DNA from: an uncultured Clostridia bacterium
GTDB taxonomy: Bacteria; Bacillota; Clostridia; TANB77; CAG-508
Length of the DNA: 7,253 nt
Direction of reading: 5' to 3'
NCBI GenBank assembly: GCA_944390615.1
Contig: CALXRJ010000018.1
Span: 1 to 7,253, forward strand
Within the stretch, counting starts at the first letter, position 1. Each line of letters opens with the position of its first letter. This document shows, one piece after another, positions 1 to 6,031 of the stretch. The notes beneath the pieces were generated by a model. It searched no databases and had not been told where the DNA came from. It worked only from the letters and a program-made list of their open reading frames with translations. Made by a program: the position numbers and the translations under genes.

Positions 1-2
1 AT

Positions 3-476
3 ATTCTACTTGCTAATTTTAAAAATTTCTTGATACTATTAAGAGATAATTATATTTCAGAAATAAATAATTTAAAGCTTAACGAATATAAATCTAGCAA
101 AAAGAAAAATCTTGAAGAACAAAAAAAGAATTTAAAGAATTTGGAAGCAGAATATAAAGTTTTAATATCACAGAGAATAAAAGAAATAGCAAGTTCTTTA
201 GAAGATAAAAAAGAATTTATAGAAAATACATATAGAAGTTTAGAAGAAGAAAAGTATAAAGAAATTGAAAAGACAAAAAAGAAATTACAAGAGTTGCAAA
301 ATGAAAATTTCGAAATAAAACAAGAAAAAATGCAAACAATAGATTATTTTAATCAAATTATAGAAGCGAAAGTACCAGATAAAGCGGTACTGAATATGCT
401 AATTGATAAAATTTACATTTATAATGATAAATCTGCAAAATTTGAATTGAAAATAGATATAGAAAAATTAATATAA
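3..476 (+). CDS. Large serine recombinase, C-terminal end (partial, cut by the left edge)
   Basis: The frame is open to the left edge, so the 158 visible residues are only the C-terminal part and the N-terminal resolvase catalytic and recombinase domains are not in view. Residues ~20-110 are a very charged Lys/Glu-rich coiled coil. The tail (residues ~114-158) carries the pattern VPDKAVLNMLIDKIYIYND followed by an alternating hydrophobic strand FELKIDI, which is how large serine recombinases of clostridial mobile elements usually end. Such enzymes integrate and excise phages or transposons, and their gene often sits at one end of the element beside the attachment site. A TTG at 30 is not a real start because coding continues upstream of it. 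The last 39 coding bases recur at 2117-2155. The family call rests on the tail pattern alone; another coiled-coil protein is possible but less likely. Confidence 0.65.
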   Translation: MLLANFKNFLILLRDNYISEINNLKLNEYKSSKKKNLEEQKKNLKNLEAEYKVLISQRIKEIASSLEDKKEFIENTYRSLEEEKYKEIEKTKKKLQELQNENFEIKQEKMQTIDYFNQIIEAKVPDKAVLNMLIDKIYIYNDKSAKFELKIDIEKLI

Positions 477-509
477 ATGCTACAATGGTTTAAGCACAAT
501 CACATGACT
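438..509 (+). repeat. Left copy of a 72-bp direct repeat (recombinase tail plus possible attachment site)
   Basis: This stretch matches 2117-2188 without gaps at 59 of 72 positions. The first 42 bases, covering the last 13 codons and stop of the recombinase plus ATG, match at 39 of 42. The following 30 bases match at 20 of 30, including the shared block AATCACA. The drop in identity just after the stop codon is what would be expected if the element end and its attachment site lie there. Confidence 0.75.
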
Positions 510-561
510 TATCTATACAGTTTTATTCTTTACATTGATATAAAAACATACAAAGCAAAAA

Positions 562-587
562 ATGTAAATGTTGACTTTTTATGTAAA
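562..587 (+). promoter_or_regulatory. Direct repeats ATGTAAA flanking the -35 box (possible operator)
   Basis: ATGTAAA occurs at 562-568 and again at 581-587, 19 bp apart, on either side of the TTGACT box. The inverse TTTACAT lies at 529-535. Two similarly spaced half-sites around a -35 box could bind a regulator of the desulfidase gene. In A/T-rich DNA a 7-mer repeat can also arise by chance, so this is weak. Confidence 0.3.
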
Positions 588-599
588 ACATGGTAATAT
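571..599 (+). promoter_or_regulatory. Sigma-A type promoter of the desulfidase gene
   Basis: TTGACT at 571-576 and TAATAT at 594-599 are separated by exactly 17 bp, one mismatch from consensus in the -35 box and one in the -10. Transcription would begin near 606, giving a leader of about 105 nt before the ATG at 712. This makes the desulfidase an independent transcription unit rather than part of the recombinase operon. Confidence 0.7.
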
Positions 600-601
600 C
601 T

Positions 602-614
602 AGTTGTAACAACT
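602..614. promoter_or_regulatory. Palindrome AGTTGTAACAACT at the transcription start (possible operator)
   Basis: This is a perfect 6-1-6 inverted repeat (AGTTGT / ACAACT) placed three bases after the -10 box, so it covers the expected start of transcription. That is a usual place for a repressor operator. It shares the GTTG/CAAC core with the next inverted repeat at 632-649. No regulator gene is in view. Confidence 0.4.
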
Positions 615-621
615 TTGAAAA

Positions 622-661
622 GAAATAGCTATCAACAAGATATTGTTGAAAACACTATTTC
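622..661 (+). promoter_or_regulatory. Two-tier hairpin in the desulfidase mRNA leader
   Basis: The outer arms GAAATAG (622-628) and CTATTTC (655-661) are perfect complements. Inside them TCAACAA (632-638) and TTGTTGA (643-649) form a second perfect 7-bp stem with loop GATA, leaving an asymmetric 3/5 internal loop. No T-run follows, so this is not a terminator. It could be a structured leader controlling expression or mRNA stability, or a DNA operator, since the inner arms repeat the core of the 602-614 palindrome. Confidence 0.5.
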
Positions 662-711
662 ATTAAGTTCAGAAGCTATAGTGATGTTTTATTAAACAAG
701 GGGGAAACATT

Positions 712-1998
712 ATGAACAACAAACAGAAACAACTTATGAGCACATTGTTACAGAGCAATCTGTTAGTTTCAACAGGTTGTACCGAGCCAATAGCGATAGC
801 ATATACCGCAGCAGTTGCTCGGCGTTATTTAAATGAGGAGCCTTCTAAAATAACATTGCGTATTAGTAAAAATATAGCTAAAAACGCAATGGATGCGGGA
901 ATTCCTAACTCTAATTATACAGGGGTTGCTTTTGTAGTATCATTGGGGGCTTTATATGCAGACCATAAAGATGGTTTTCAGTTATTGGAAAAGTTGAATT
1001 CAAAACAGCACGAAAGTGCATATCAATTTTCCCAAAACAATGTAAGCATTGAAATTGCTGATACTGACAAGCCACTCTACATCGAGGTTGAGATGGATGG
1101 GGTAAAAATTAAAGCCTGTAAAACTAATCGATGTTGTAACAACGTAAGAGTGGTAGTTGCGGGTGGACATACTAATATTCAGACAATAGAAGTAAATAAA
1201 GAGGTTGTCTTTGAATTTAGTGTGAACCAAAACGAAACACAAAACCACCAATATGATAATGTGGATTTTTCTATGAAGGAAATATTCGAGTATGCCAACG
1301 AAATAGAAAATTTAGAAATTTTTCAAAAAGCTCTTGACTTAAATAAAAAACTGAGTCAAGTTGGTAAAGAGAGTGACTATGGGTTAAATGTTGGTAAAAT
1401 CAAGCCTTTTGATGAAGATACATCTTTGGCAAGAATAATATCAACAACAACAGCTGCAATTGATGCCAGAATGGCAGGAGCACCATATCCGGCTATGGCG
1501 TGCACAGGAAGCGGAAATCAAGGAATTTCAACTACGATGCCTGTTTATCAGATGGGGATAGAAGTTGGTGCTAGTAATGAAAAGATTTTACGAGCAATTG
1601 CCATAAGTGATTTGACCGCTATTTATGTAAAAAGAAATTTGAATGTATTGTCATATTTATGTGGAGCTGTAATTGCGAGTTGTGGTGCTTCAGCTGGAAT
1701 GACATATCTGCTGAATGGGAATTATAAAGAGGCAGAATATGCCGTAAATAACCTACTAGCCTCTGTTACCGGTATGTTTTGTGATGGTGCTAAAAGCACA
1801 TGTGCAATGAAAGTTTTGTCATGCATAACAATGGCAGTGTATGCGGCGAATATGGCAATGACAGAAAAGAGTAGAATTACTAAAAACGTGGGCATTGCAA
1901 CAACCAGTCTCATTGATACAATTAAAAATGTGGCAAAGTTAGAAAATGAAACAGCTGAAACAATGGATAATGCAATAATGAAAATTATGGTAAAGTAA
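712..1998 (+). CDS. cyuA: L-cysteine desulfidase / CyuA-type [4Fe-4S] enzyme (UPF0597 family), 428 aa
   Basis: This family degrades L-cysteine to pyruvate, ammonia and sulfide using an oxygen-labile [4Fe-4S] cluster in the cytoplasm; it is related to the SdaA serine dehydratases. The N-terminal motif TGCTEP with Cys23 is the family signature. Cys317, Cys357 and Cys364 are spaced 40 and 7 residues apart, matching the cluster cysteines I recall for the Methanocaldococcus jannaschii enzyme (282, 322, 329). Gly-rich blocks CTGSGNQG (264-271) and SCGASAG (323-329) are also typical. Full length is about normal. The ATG has a strong AAGGGGG site 7 nt upstream. The gene has its own promoter and terminator and sits between direct repeats. 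Its codon use is less A/T-biased than its neighbours, including CGG at Arg37, CGT and several GCG, which suggests transfer. The exact substrate (cysteine or serine) is inferred from family. Confidence 0.88.
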   Translation: MNNKQKQLMSTLLQSNLLVSTGCTEPIAIAYTAAVARRYLNEEPSKITLRISKNIAKNAMDAGIPNSNYTGVAFVVSLGALYADHKDGFQLLEKLNSKQHESAYQFSQNNVSIEIADTDKPLYIEVEMDGVKIKACKTNRCCNNVRVVVAGGHTNIQTIEVNKEVVFEFSVNQNETQNHQYDNVDFSMKEIFEYANEIENLEIFQKALDLNKKLSQVGKESDYGLNVGKIKPFDEDTSLARIISTTTAAIDARMAGAPYPAMACTGSGNQGISTTMPVYQMGIEVGASNEKILRAIAISDLTAIYVKRNLNVLSYLCGAVIASCGASAGMTYLLNGNYKEAEYAVNNLLASVTGMFCDGAKSTCAMKVLSCITMAVYAANMAMTEKSRITKNVGIATTSLIDTIKNVAKLENETAETMDNAIMKIMVK

Positions 1999-2019
1999 CA
2001 CATTAGCTTTTGAGCGTTG

Positions 2020-2060
2020 ATAGGGGAGATTATTTTTAATAGTCTCCCCTATAATTTTTG
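2020..2060 (+). terminator. Rho-independent terminator of the desulfidase gene
   Basis: ATAGGGGAGA (2020-2029) pairs perfectly with TCTCCCCTAT (2043-2052). The stem extends inward by several A-T and one G-U pair, and a run of five T (2055-2059) follows. It begins 22 bp after the stop codon. Confidence 0.9.
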
Positions 2061-2077
2061 TTATCGTTTATTTCAAA

Positions 2078-2112
2078 ATACATTAGAAGTATTGAAAATA
2101 TACTTAATGTAT
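2078..2112. repeat. A/T-rich inverted repeat beside the right direct-repeat copy
   Basis: ATACATTAGAAGTAT (2078-2092) pairs with ATACTTAATGTAT (2100-2112) except for a 2-base bulge (GA), with a 7-base loop. It ends five bases before the right copy of the 72-bp repeat. There is no T-run, so it is unlikely to terminate transcription. It may be part of a recombination site or decayed recombinase coding sequence. Confidence 0.45.
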
Positions 2113-2116
2113 ATAT

Positions 2117-2188
2117 GAATTTGAATTAAAAATAGATATAGAAAAATTACTATAAATGGTTCAACTGTATGGGCATAATCACAACACT
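2117..2188 (+). repeat. Right copy of the 72-bp direct repeat (orphan recombinase tail fused to the peptidase remnant)
   Basis: This copy encodes EFELKIDIEKLL plus stop, the same C-terminus as the recombinase at the left edge (FELKIDIEKLI), but an in-frame stop lies four codons upstream and no recombinase body precedes it. It then runs directly into the peptidase remnant. The left copy has CAA (497-499) where this copy has the TAA (2176-2178) that interrupts the peptidase frame. It is best explained as the scar of an earlier or related insertion at the same site. Confidence 0.7.
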
Positions 2189-2604
2189 ACGCAGGAGTAG
2201 CATTTGACGTTGGGCAAACCTTATCAGCAACCAGAAGGCGAGCTCTTTGGAACAGCGCCAACTCTTCTGGGATATGGACTTATGTAGAACCGATTTCTCA
2301 AACCCCTACCTGGGTACATTGGGATAAAAGATTCGGAACACCTGCCTGTAGTTCAGGTGGTTATCCATTAATTAAAAGAGGAAGTATAAGTAACTATGTA
2401 TTGATAGCACAAGATGACCTAAATACATTAGGTTACAGTACCGGAGGATTGGATGGAATATTTGGAGCAAAAACACAAGAAGCGGTAAGAAACTACCAAC
2501 GAAGAGTAGGCCTTTCTGTTGACGGCATTGTAGGATGTAATACATGGAGATCTCTCCAAGAAGCAGTTGTAGGAACTGGTGCTACAAGTACAACCATAAA
2601 CTAG
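2179..2604 (+). pseudogene. M15-type D,D-peptidase-like domain plus peptidoglycan-binding domain, 5' truncated
   Basis: The frame is open from 2179, right after a TAA, to the TAG at 2602-2604 (141 residues), and has no usable start at its head. It begins with SQHYAGVAFDVG, the SxHxxGxAxD zinc-site motif of VanY/Hedgehog-type (M15) peptidases, and continues to WVHWDKRFGTP, which carries the second conserved His region. From about residue 68 a PG_binding_1 repeat follows, with the typical core LGYSTGGLDGIFG, AVRNYQ and VDGIVGCNTWRSL. Such proteins cut or bind cell-wall peptide stems, often as phage or cortex lytic enzymes. The N-terminal half is missing and is replaced by the recombinase tail. 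A start at TTG 2401 would give only the binding domain with no convincing ribosome site, so the gene is most likely dead. Confidence 0.75.
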
Positions 2605-2609
2605 TGGCA

Positions 2610-2641
2610 GGAGCCAAAGGGACCTAAGTCTTTTTGGCGCC
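2610..2641 (+). terminator. Hairpin terminator after the peptidase remnant
   Basis: GGAGCCAAAGGGAC (2610-2623) can pair with GTCTTTTTGGCGCC (2628-2641) across loop CTAA, with one mismatch and two G-U pairs. The T-run lies inside the 3' arm rather than after it, so termination strength is uncertain. It starts six bases after the stop codon. Confidence 0.5.
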
Positions 2642-2666
2642 ACCATAGGAACCTAAGTCTTTTTGG
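2615..2666 (+). repeat. Tandem 23-nt repeat containing ACCTAAGTCTTTTTGG
   Basis: Positions 2615-2637 and 2644-2666 match at 21 of 23 bases, with an identical 16-base core ACCTAAGTCTTTTTGG, 29 bp apart. The first copy forms the loop and 3' arm of the hairpin at 2610-2641. The second lacks the pairing 5' arm. It looks like a partial duplication of the terminator. Confidence 0.65.
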
Positions 2667-2703
2667 TAGCAACAAGATAAATGGTATAATTGTGAAATAG
2701 TAG

Positions 2704-2731
2704 TTGAATTTTTTGAAAAGTATGGTATACT
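2704..2731 (+). promoter_or_regulatory. Promoter of the nuclease operon
   Basis: TTGAAT (2704-2709) and TATACT (2726-2731) are 16 bp apart, and TGG directly before the -10 gives an extended -10. Transcription would start near 2738, about 28 nt before the nuclease ATG. A second TGG-TATAAT at 2682-2690 is another possible -10 but lacks a good -35 box. Confidence 0.6.
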
Positions 2732-2765
2732 ATAAATACTTTAAATCATAAAAAATAGGAAGAAA

Positions 2766-3533
2766 ATGATGAAAAATAGAACCAAAAAAAGAATGAAAAA
2801 TAAAAAACAACAATCTACAATAGGAATAATAGCAATCCTATTATTCATGCTAATTACTTACTTCTATGCCAATCCAAATAGTGTAAACAATACAAACGAA
2901 ATAAATCCTAATAGCCAAAATCAAACCCAAGCCATCGTTTCCTACCAGTTAACAGATATTCCAGAATATGAAGGAAATCCCTATATCGAAATAGAAAATA
3001 ATATACCAAATTTCACAGAAGAAGATTATAAGACAGAAAGTTTTGAAAACTATGCGGAATTAGATAGTTTAGGAAGATGTGGTGTAGCTTTTGCCAACCT
3101 AAGCAAAGAAACCATGCCCCAAGAAGGGGACGAACGTGGAGACATTAGCTCTGTGATTCCAACAGGATGGGTACAACAAAAATATAATGGAGAATACCTA
3201 TATAATAGATGCCATTTAATAGGCTATCAACTATCAAATGAAGATGCCAATCCACAAAATCTTATCACAGGAACCAGATATTTTAATGTAACAGGGATGT
3301 TACCATTTGAAAATGAAGTTGCAAATTATATCGAAGAAAACGAGGACAACCACGTTTTATATCGAGTAACCCCTAATTTTGAAGGGAATAACCTACTAGC
3401 AAGTGGCGTCCAAATAGAAGCTTATTCCATAGAAGACAAAGGACAAGGTATATGCTTTCATGTATATATTTACAATGTTCAGCCAGGTGTTACAATAGAT
3501 TACGCAACAGGTGAAAGCTATTTAAACAATTAA
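2766..3533 (+). CDS. Membrane-anchored DNA/RNA non-specific endonuclease, EndA-like, 255 aa
   Basis: The product is a metal-dependent nuclease of the beta-beta-alpha-metal NUC1/EndA family. A short Lys/Arg-rich head is followed by one hydrophobic segment (residues ~19-34), so the enzyme is likely anchored with its catalytic domain outside the cell. The active-site motif YNRCHLIGYQ holds the presumed general base His150, corresponding to DRGH of the family. Asn165 in ANPQNL and Asn174 in TRYFN keep the 9-residue spacing of the metal-site Asn pair of pneumococcal EndA, and Glu182 in PFENEV matches its conserved Glu. The usual Asp-Arg-Gly before the His is Asn-Arg-Cys here, a variant common in clostridial members. 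Roles in the family include nutrient DNA breakdown or DNA entry during competence. Two ATGs lie in tandem (2766 and 2769); AGGAAG at 2757 suits either. The next gene begins 24 bp downstream. Confidence 0.88.
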   Translation: MMKNRTKKRMKNKKQQSTIGIIAILLFMLITYFYANPNSVNNTNEINPNSQNQTQAIVSYQLTDIPEYEGNPYIEIENNIPNFTEEDYKTESFENYAELDSLGRCGVAFANLSKETMPQEGDERGDISSVIPTGWVQQKYNGEYLYNRCHLIGYQLSNEDANPQNLITGTRYFNVTGMLPFENEVANYIEENEDNHVLYRVTPNFEGNNLLASGVQIEAYSIEDKGQGICFHVYIYNVQPGVTIDYATGESYLNN

Positions 3534-3557
3534 AATCAAAAAGGAGAGTGAAGTTTA

Positions 3558-4232
3558 TTGAATTTAGACTTATTTAATGACTTATTTCAAAAAGCAAAAG
3601 AAAACAACCTTATTCAAAATTTTATTCAAGAATTAGGAAACTATTTAGAAAAAAATACATTAGAAAATAAACAAGAAAACGAAAAATCTTTATTAGAGCA
3701 AATAAAAGAACAAAACAAAATAACTGCAGAGTATAGAGACAAAATGTCACAAGAAAGAAGAAATATTTTAGAAAACTATGCTAGTCAGACAAAAGAGCAA
3801 GGAACCATGTACTATATATATGATAAATCAGGCAACAATTACTTACTATCAATAGGGGAAGAAGCAAGAAGTCATGAAATTATCAAAATACCAGAAAACA
3901 ATTTACCCAAGGGAGCAGGTGTAGATAGCATCTTAAGAGAGGAAAACGGAAACTACGTATTAGACAAAGAAGCGACAAAAATCATAACAGAAGAAATGAG
4001 GCAAAAATTTCAAGAGTTATTAGAAGAGCAAAACAAAAAAATGCAAGAAAGAAGAATAGAAGGCCATTTATATGAATTTGTAGAAAAAGCAGGAAAAAGC
4101 ATTTTCCTAATCGATAAAAACGAAAATACAGGAAAAGTATTCGAAGAAGTAGAATTTAAACCGGAAATTTTTGAAAATGCAAAAGAAGGAGACACCTTTC
4201 AGTACTTAAATGGCCAATACCAGAAGACATAG
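3558..4232 (+). CDS. Coiled-coil protein with two DUF3006-like domains, 224 aa, paired with the nuclease
   Basis: I do not recognise a named family for the whole protein. Residues 1-80 are helical and charged, with likely coiled coil. Residues ~83-158 read like a DUF3006 unit: strands MYYIYDKSGNNYLLSI, then LPKGAGVDSIL, then GNYVLDKEATKIITEEM with a helix. Residues ~169-223 look like a second, shorter copy (GHLYEFVEKAGKSIFLIDK ... AKEGDTFQYLNGQYQ). There is no signal peptide or membrane segment, so it is probably cytoplasmic. The start is TTG at 3558 with AAGGAGA 11 nt upstream; no in-frame ATG fits better. It follows the nuclease by 24 bp and probably shares its transcript. DUF3006 proteins often sit beside secreted nucleases or metallo-hydrolases, so a partner role is plausible but unproven. 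Confidence 0.6.
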   Translation: MNLDLFNDLFQKAKENNLIQNFIQELGNYLEKNTLENKQENEKSLLEQIKEQNKITAEYRDKMSQERRNILENYASQTKEQGTMYYIYDKSGNNYLLSIGEEARSHEIIKIPENNLPKGAGVDSILREENGNYVLDKEATKIITEEMRQKFQELLEEQNKKMQERRIEGHLYEFVEKAGKSIFLIDKNENTGKVFEEVEFKPEIFENAKEGDTFQYLNGQYQKT

Positions 4233-4251
4233 GTGCCTATCCTAAATATTT

Positions 4252-5124
4252 TTATAGAGGAAAAGAATCCTTTTTTAATTGAAATTCCTTTCCATTCAAA
4301 TAATTTAAAATTCCAGCATCACTTTTAAACTTAAATTTCAAACGATAACTCATTAGTTTTTGAAACTTAGCATTCATTTGTTTATTGATTCGATTGATAC
4401 CATATTTTCCATCTCCCACAATTGGCAAACCAATATGAGCAAGATGAGCGCGAATTTGATGCGTTTTACCAGTTTCAATTTCTATATCCAAAAGAGAAGT
4501 ATGATTTGGATATTTTTCTAGCAAAGTATAAGAAGTAATAATTTTACGATATCCTTTTTTAGGAATATCTGAAATATAAACCAAAGATTTCTGACGATCT
4601 TTAAAAAGATAAGCCTCCATTGTTTTACTTGGCGTACTAGGAATCCCATAGACCAAAGCCAAATAATGTTTTTCTATCTCATGATTTTTAAATTTAGTAA
4701 GTAATATATCTAAAGCCAACTGATTTTTTGCAAACAAAATTAAACCAGAAGTATTACGATCTAATCGGTGACAAGGCATAGGCAAAAATCCACAATTTGT
4801 GAACTTTTTGTGGATAACAGTAAGTAAACTTTGCTCACCAGTAACTTCTATATCTACAGATTTCTGAACAAGCAAAATGTTCTTATCTTCATAAACAATT
4901 GTTAAAGGAATCTTTGTTTCTAATAAATTGTCTGCAATATAAACCAAAATTTCATCCTTTTCAAAAATAGTTACATTTTCAGAAACTCTTTTTCCATTTA
5001 TTTTAATATCTTTTTTACGCAAAGTTTTATAAAATAAATTATCAGATAAATTTGGAATATTTTCTTTTAAAAACTTATTTAATTTTTTATTATTATATTT
5101 TTGAGGTACAATTAATTTTTTCAT
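4252..5124 (-). CDS. RluA-family rRNA pseudouridine synthase, 290 aa
   Basis: The enzyme converts specific uridines in 23S rRNA (or possibly tRNA) to pseudouridine. The N-terminal ~60 residues form an S4-type RNA-binding domain (LNKFLKENIPNLSDNLFYK ... DIKINGKRV). The catalytic motif HRLDRNTSGL holds the nucleophile Asp122. Motif III TGKTHQIRAHLAHIG (218-232) followed by PIVGDGKYG completes the family signature. The length is normal for RluA/RluC/RluD proteins, but which rRNA site is modified cannot be read from sequence. The frame stays open upstream to 5493, but ATG 5124 is chosen because the S4 domain begins there and the rest is antisense to sigG. The gene converges on the DUF3006-like gene (19 bp between stops) and diverges from sigG. 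There is no good ribosome binding site in front of the ATG. Confidence 0.93.
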   Translation of the reverse strand: MKKLIVPQKYNNKKLNKFLKENIPNLSDNLFYKTLRKKDIKINGKRVSENVTIFEKDEILVYIADNLLETKIPLTIVYEDKNILLVQKSVDIEVTGEQSLLTVIHKKFTNCGFLPMPCHRLDRNTSGLILFAKNQLALDILLTKFKNHEIEKHYLALVYGIPSTPSKTMEAYLFKDRQKSLVYISDIPKKGYRKIITSYTLLEKYPNHTSLLDIEIETGKTHQIRAHLAHIGLPIVGDGKYGINRINKQMNAKFQKLMSYRLKFKFKSDAGILNYLNGKEFQLKKDSFPL

Positions 5125-5131
5125 ACTCTCT

Positions 5132-5160
5132 ATTATAAAACAAAATACAAAAAATAGCAA
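5132..5160 (-). promoter_or_regulatory. Promoter of the pseudouridine synthase gene
   Basis: Read on the minus strand, TTGCTA (5160-5155) and TATAAT (5137-5132) are 17 bp apart. Only seven bases (AGAGAGT) separate the -10 box from the ATG, so the transcript would start at or within about two bases of the start codon and be essentially leaderless. Confidence 0.5.
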
Positions 5161-5181
5161 ATTTGAATCAAAACTGTAAAA

Positions 5182-5210
5182 GTATAATAAAACCTTTTCT
5201 GGAAATAATA
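5182..5210 (+). promoter_or_regulatory. Sigma-F-like forespore promoter of sigG
   Basis: GTATA (5182-5186) fits the GYWTA -35 motif and GGAAATAATA (5201-5210) fits the GGnRAnAHTR -10 motif that I recall for sigma-F. The spacer is 14 bp, about one or two shorter than usual. Transcription of sigG by sigma-F in the forespore is established for Bacillus, so the match makes biological sense. A sigma-A reading of the same area (TTGAAT 5163, TATAAT 5183) has an unfavourable 14-bp spacer. Confidence 0.5.
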
Positions 5211-5245
5211 ATAAAAGAAAATTATTTTCAAAAGGAGGACATTTT

Positions 5246-6020
5246 GTGATTAACAAGGTAGAAATTAGCGGAGTGAATACCGCAAAATTACCTGTGCTAA
5301 CGGCAGAAGAAAAAGAGGAACTGTTTAAAAAAATAAAAAATGGAGATGAAATAGCAAGGCAAACATTCATAAATGGAAACCTAAGATTAGTTTTATCAGT
5401 CATACAAAGATTTCGCGGAAGAGGAGAATCAGCAGATGATTTATTCCAAGTAGGCTGTATTGGATTAATAAAAGCTATCGATAATTTTGACATAACACAA
5501 GGCGTACAATTTTCAACTTACGCTGTACCTATGATAATACGGGGAGGTTAGAAGATATTTAAGAGACAATAATAGTATAAGAGTAAGTAGATCAACAAGA
5601 GATTTAGCTTATAAAATAATACAATTTAAAGAAAGATACAATAAAGAACATTCAAGAGAACCAACGATAGAAGAAATAGCCAAGGAATTAGATGTAAAAA
5701 AAGAAGAAATAGCTTTTAGTTTAGATGCTATACAAGATCCAGTATCTTTGCAAGAACCAGTCTATAACGATGGAACCGATAATATCTATATTATGGATCA
5801 AGTAAGTGATAAAAAAAATACAGACGAATTCTGGGCGGAAAATTTAAGTATTATGCAAGCTATGAAAAAATTAACAGATAAAGAAAAAGAAATTGTAATT
5901 CGAAGATTTTTTGATGGAAGAACACAAATGGAAGTAGCAGATGAAATTGGCATATCACAAGCACAAGTTTCAAGATTAGAAAAAAGTGCCATTAATCATA
6001 TAAAAAGATTATATAATTAG
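5246..6020 (+). CDS. sigG: RNA polymerase sporulation sigma factor SigG with a +1 frameshift after codon 98
   Basis: Sigma-G directs late gene expression in the forespore during sporulation. GTG 5246 follows AAAGGAGG by 7 nt. The head NKVEISGVNTAKLPVL is the SigG-specific N-terminus. Region 2 is seen in DLFQVGCIGLIKAIDNFD (65-82). The SigG hallmark IQDPVSLQEPVYNDG follows in mid-protein, and the region 4 helix-turn-helix lies near 226-245 (TQMEVADEIGISQAQVSRL). Reading straight, translation ends at TAG 5549-5551 after MIIRGG (101 aa). Skipping C5540 gives MII-GEVRRYLRD and an unbroken frame to 6020, 257 aa in all, against 260 in Bacillus subtilis. No other lesion is present, so this is a very recent mutation, a sequence error, or recoding. 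The sigE/spoIIGA genes that commonly precede sigG are absent here; ymxH follows. Confidence 0.9.
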
Positions 6021-6031
6021 TAGATTTTTTT

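Noticed and set aside
1000..2003. Minus-strand open frames inside the desulfidase gene (1000-1251 and 1722-2003)
   Set aside because: They are antisense to a complete conserved gene, lack ribosome sites and encode no recognisable product.
2401..2604. Stand-alone small peptidoglycan-binding protein starting at TTG 2401
   Set aside because: The conserved frame continues upstream to 2179 with the peptidase motif and there is no good ribosome binding site, so it is the tail of a truncated gene.
2428..2646. Minus-strand open frame over the peptidase remnant
   Set aside because: It is antisense to the recognisable PG_binding_1 domain and has no family-like features.
4010..4195. Minus-strand open frame within the DUF3006-like gene
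   Set aside because: It is Ser/Phe-rich sequence opposite an A-rich coding strand, a typical shadow.
4229..4260. Bidirectional terminator between the two converging genes
   Set aside because: ATAG/CTAT can form only a 4-bp stem and no convincing T-run is placed after it in either direction.
5125..5493. Upstream extension of the minus-strand pseudouridine synthase frame
   Set aside because: It is antisense to the well-conserved sigG coding sequence, adds ~123 residues with no family resemblance, and the S4 domain starts properly at ATG 5124.
5798..5992. Minus-strand open frame within sigG
   Set aside because: It is antisense to the conserved region 4 of the sigma factor.
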